The position numbers were made by a program, and so were the translations under genes. The notes under the pieces are model-generated. The model had not been told where the DNA came from, ran no database searches, and was given only the letters and a program-made list of their open reading frames with translations. A DNA stretch of 64,000 nucleotides, taken from Neoceratodus forsteri. Its lineage: Eukaryota > Chordata > Ceratodontiformes > Ceratodontidae. The stretch is from assembly GCA_016271365.2 (NCBI GenBank), contig CM057458.1:196884501-196948500 (forward strand), read 5' to 3'. This document shows positions 63,415-64,000 of the stretch, piece by piece; positions within the stretch are counted from its first letter, which is position 1; the number at the start of each line of letters is the position of its first letter.

Positions 63415-64000
63415 ATTGTAAAGAATAGTTAAAGCAAGGAAATAGGAGAACTGTTGCAACAGCTTCTAGGAATAAAGAGACGGTCCTTTAGAGTGATAGC
63501 TTCTCCCTGTCACACGCTATGCCTTCAGGTGGCAGCACTTTTCCTTTTGGGGCCAGGGCAGGGAGCTAGACCCACTGTCCTGCTCGATGGCTATCATCCT
63601 GGCTTTCTTGTGGTCTTTTTCTTAGTCTGACTTCCCTCCAGGTGCTTGTGGCATGGGCCTAGGTTAATACGGCATTAAGAAAACCGTGCAGTCAGTTGTT
63701 GCGCAGACAAAATACAGACAGCAAAAACTGCGCATTGGCAATATAGCATGAATGGATGACCACATGTCTCGGGGGAGGATTTACTATTACAAACTCCGGG
63801 GGGACGCAACTCGAGAGGGAGGGGAAAAAGTTAGGGGTGTTGCTATTACAAACTTCCGGGGATGCAAGTCGAGGTGGATGATTTACTGTTTTAACTTGAG
63901 AGGTGACAGTCGGGGGTGTTTTTTACTAACCCGGGGGGGGGCTGATAACATCCCAGTGCACTTTTTTTCCTGTTCACTGTTTTTTCTGATGCTATTTTAA
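63415..64000. other. No gene; G-rich imperfect repeats near the end
   Basis: From about 63768 a motif of TTTACTATTACAAACTCC with a G-run and GCAACTCGAGAGG recurs two more times in degraded form (63838-63872, 63876-63915). G-runs at 63795-63800 and 63931-63940. An 82-residue frame running off the window end is an artefact of these repeats. Confidence 0.5.

Overview
The window reads as vertebrate nuclear DNA consisting almost entirely of transposable elements and their debris. I recognise no host protein-coding gene, rRNA, functional tRNA or CRISPR array. The mix of CR1-type and L2-type LINEs, a vertebrate-type L1, DIRS tyrosine-recombinase elements, a Gmr1-like Gypsy element, tRNA-derived SINEs and foldback DNA elements fits a large, repeat-rich amphibian-like genome. 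A caecilian is my best but unproven guess. Nearly every reading frame is broken, so most coding entries are pseudogenes.

Layout. 1-8.1 kb: an L2-type 3' end, a CR1 endonuclease scrap, a near full-length CR1 (family A, copy A1, with a zinc-finger/SGNH-esterase ORF1 and a broken ORF2) and a 5'-truncated CR1 (family C), joined head to tail. 8.1-26.0 kb: one CR1 copy (D) cut into three pieces. The first gap holds a DIRS element (8.7-19.5 kb) with terminal inverted repeats and an internal complementary region. That element is itself split by a 5.2-kb minus-strand LINE carrying a 2A-like peptide and tandem 110-bp units upstream of its ORF. The second gap (19.85-25.43 kb) is bounded by about 250-bp inverted repeats and holds a Gmr1-like Gypsy gag-protease-integrase remnant.

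26.9-30.0 kb: a minus-strand CR1 of family B. 30.2-30.4 kb: two adjacent hairpins. 31.8-32.6 kb: SINE sequences. 32.76-42.60 kb: a roughly 1.45-kb palindromic DNA element interrupted by an 8.4-kb minus-strand L1 (9-bp target duplication), which is in turn interrupted by CR1 copy A2, the least decayed LINE here. 44.1-46.7 kb: an L2-type LINE with a SINE inserted between 16-bp target duplications. 46.7-60.0 kb: a decayed DIRS element (DIRS3) split by a pol-less DIRS element (DIRS2, ends readable from its own internal complementary region) and by a family B CR1 that carries two further family A insertions. 60-64 kb: unassigned sequence with a 450-bp palindrome and a 338-bp tandem dimer.

The elements do not act together as a pathway. 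Their relationship is stratigraphic: who interrupts whom gives a relative order of activity. Family A CR1 interrupts L1 and family B CR1; family B and DIRS2 interrupt DIRS3; DIRS1 and the inverted-repeat composite interrupt CR1 D; the 2A-bearing LINE interrupts DIRS1. All family names rest on motif recognition from memory and by eye, not on a database search.
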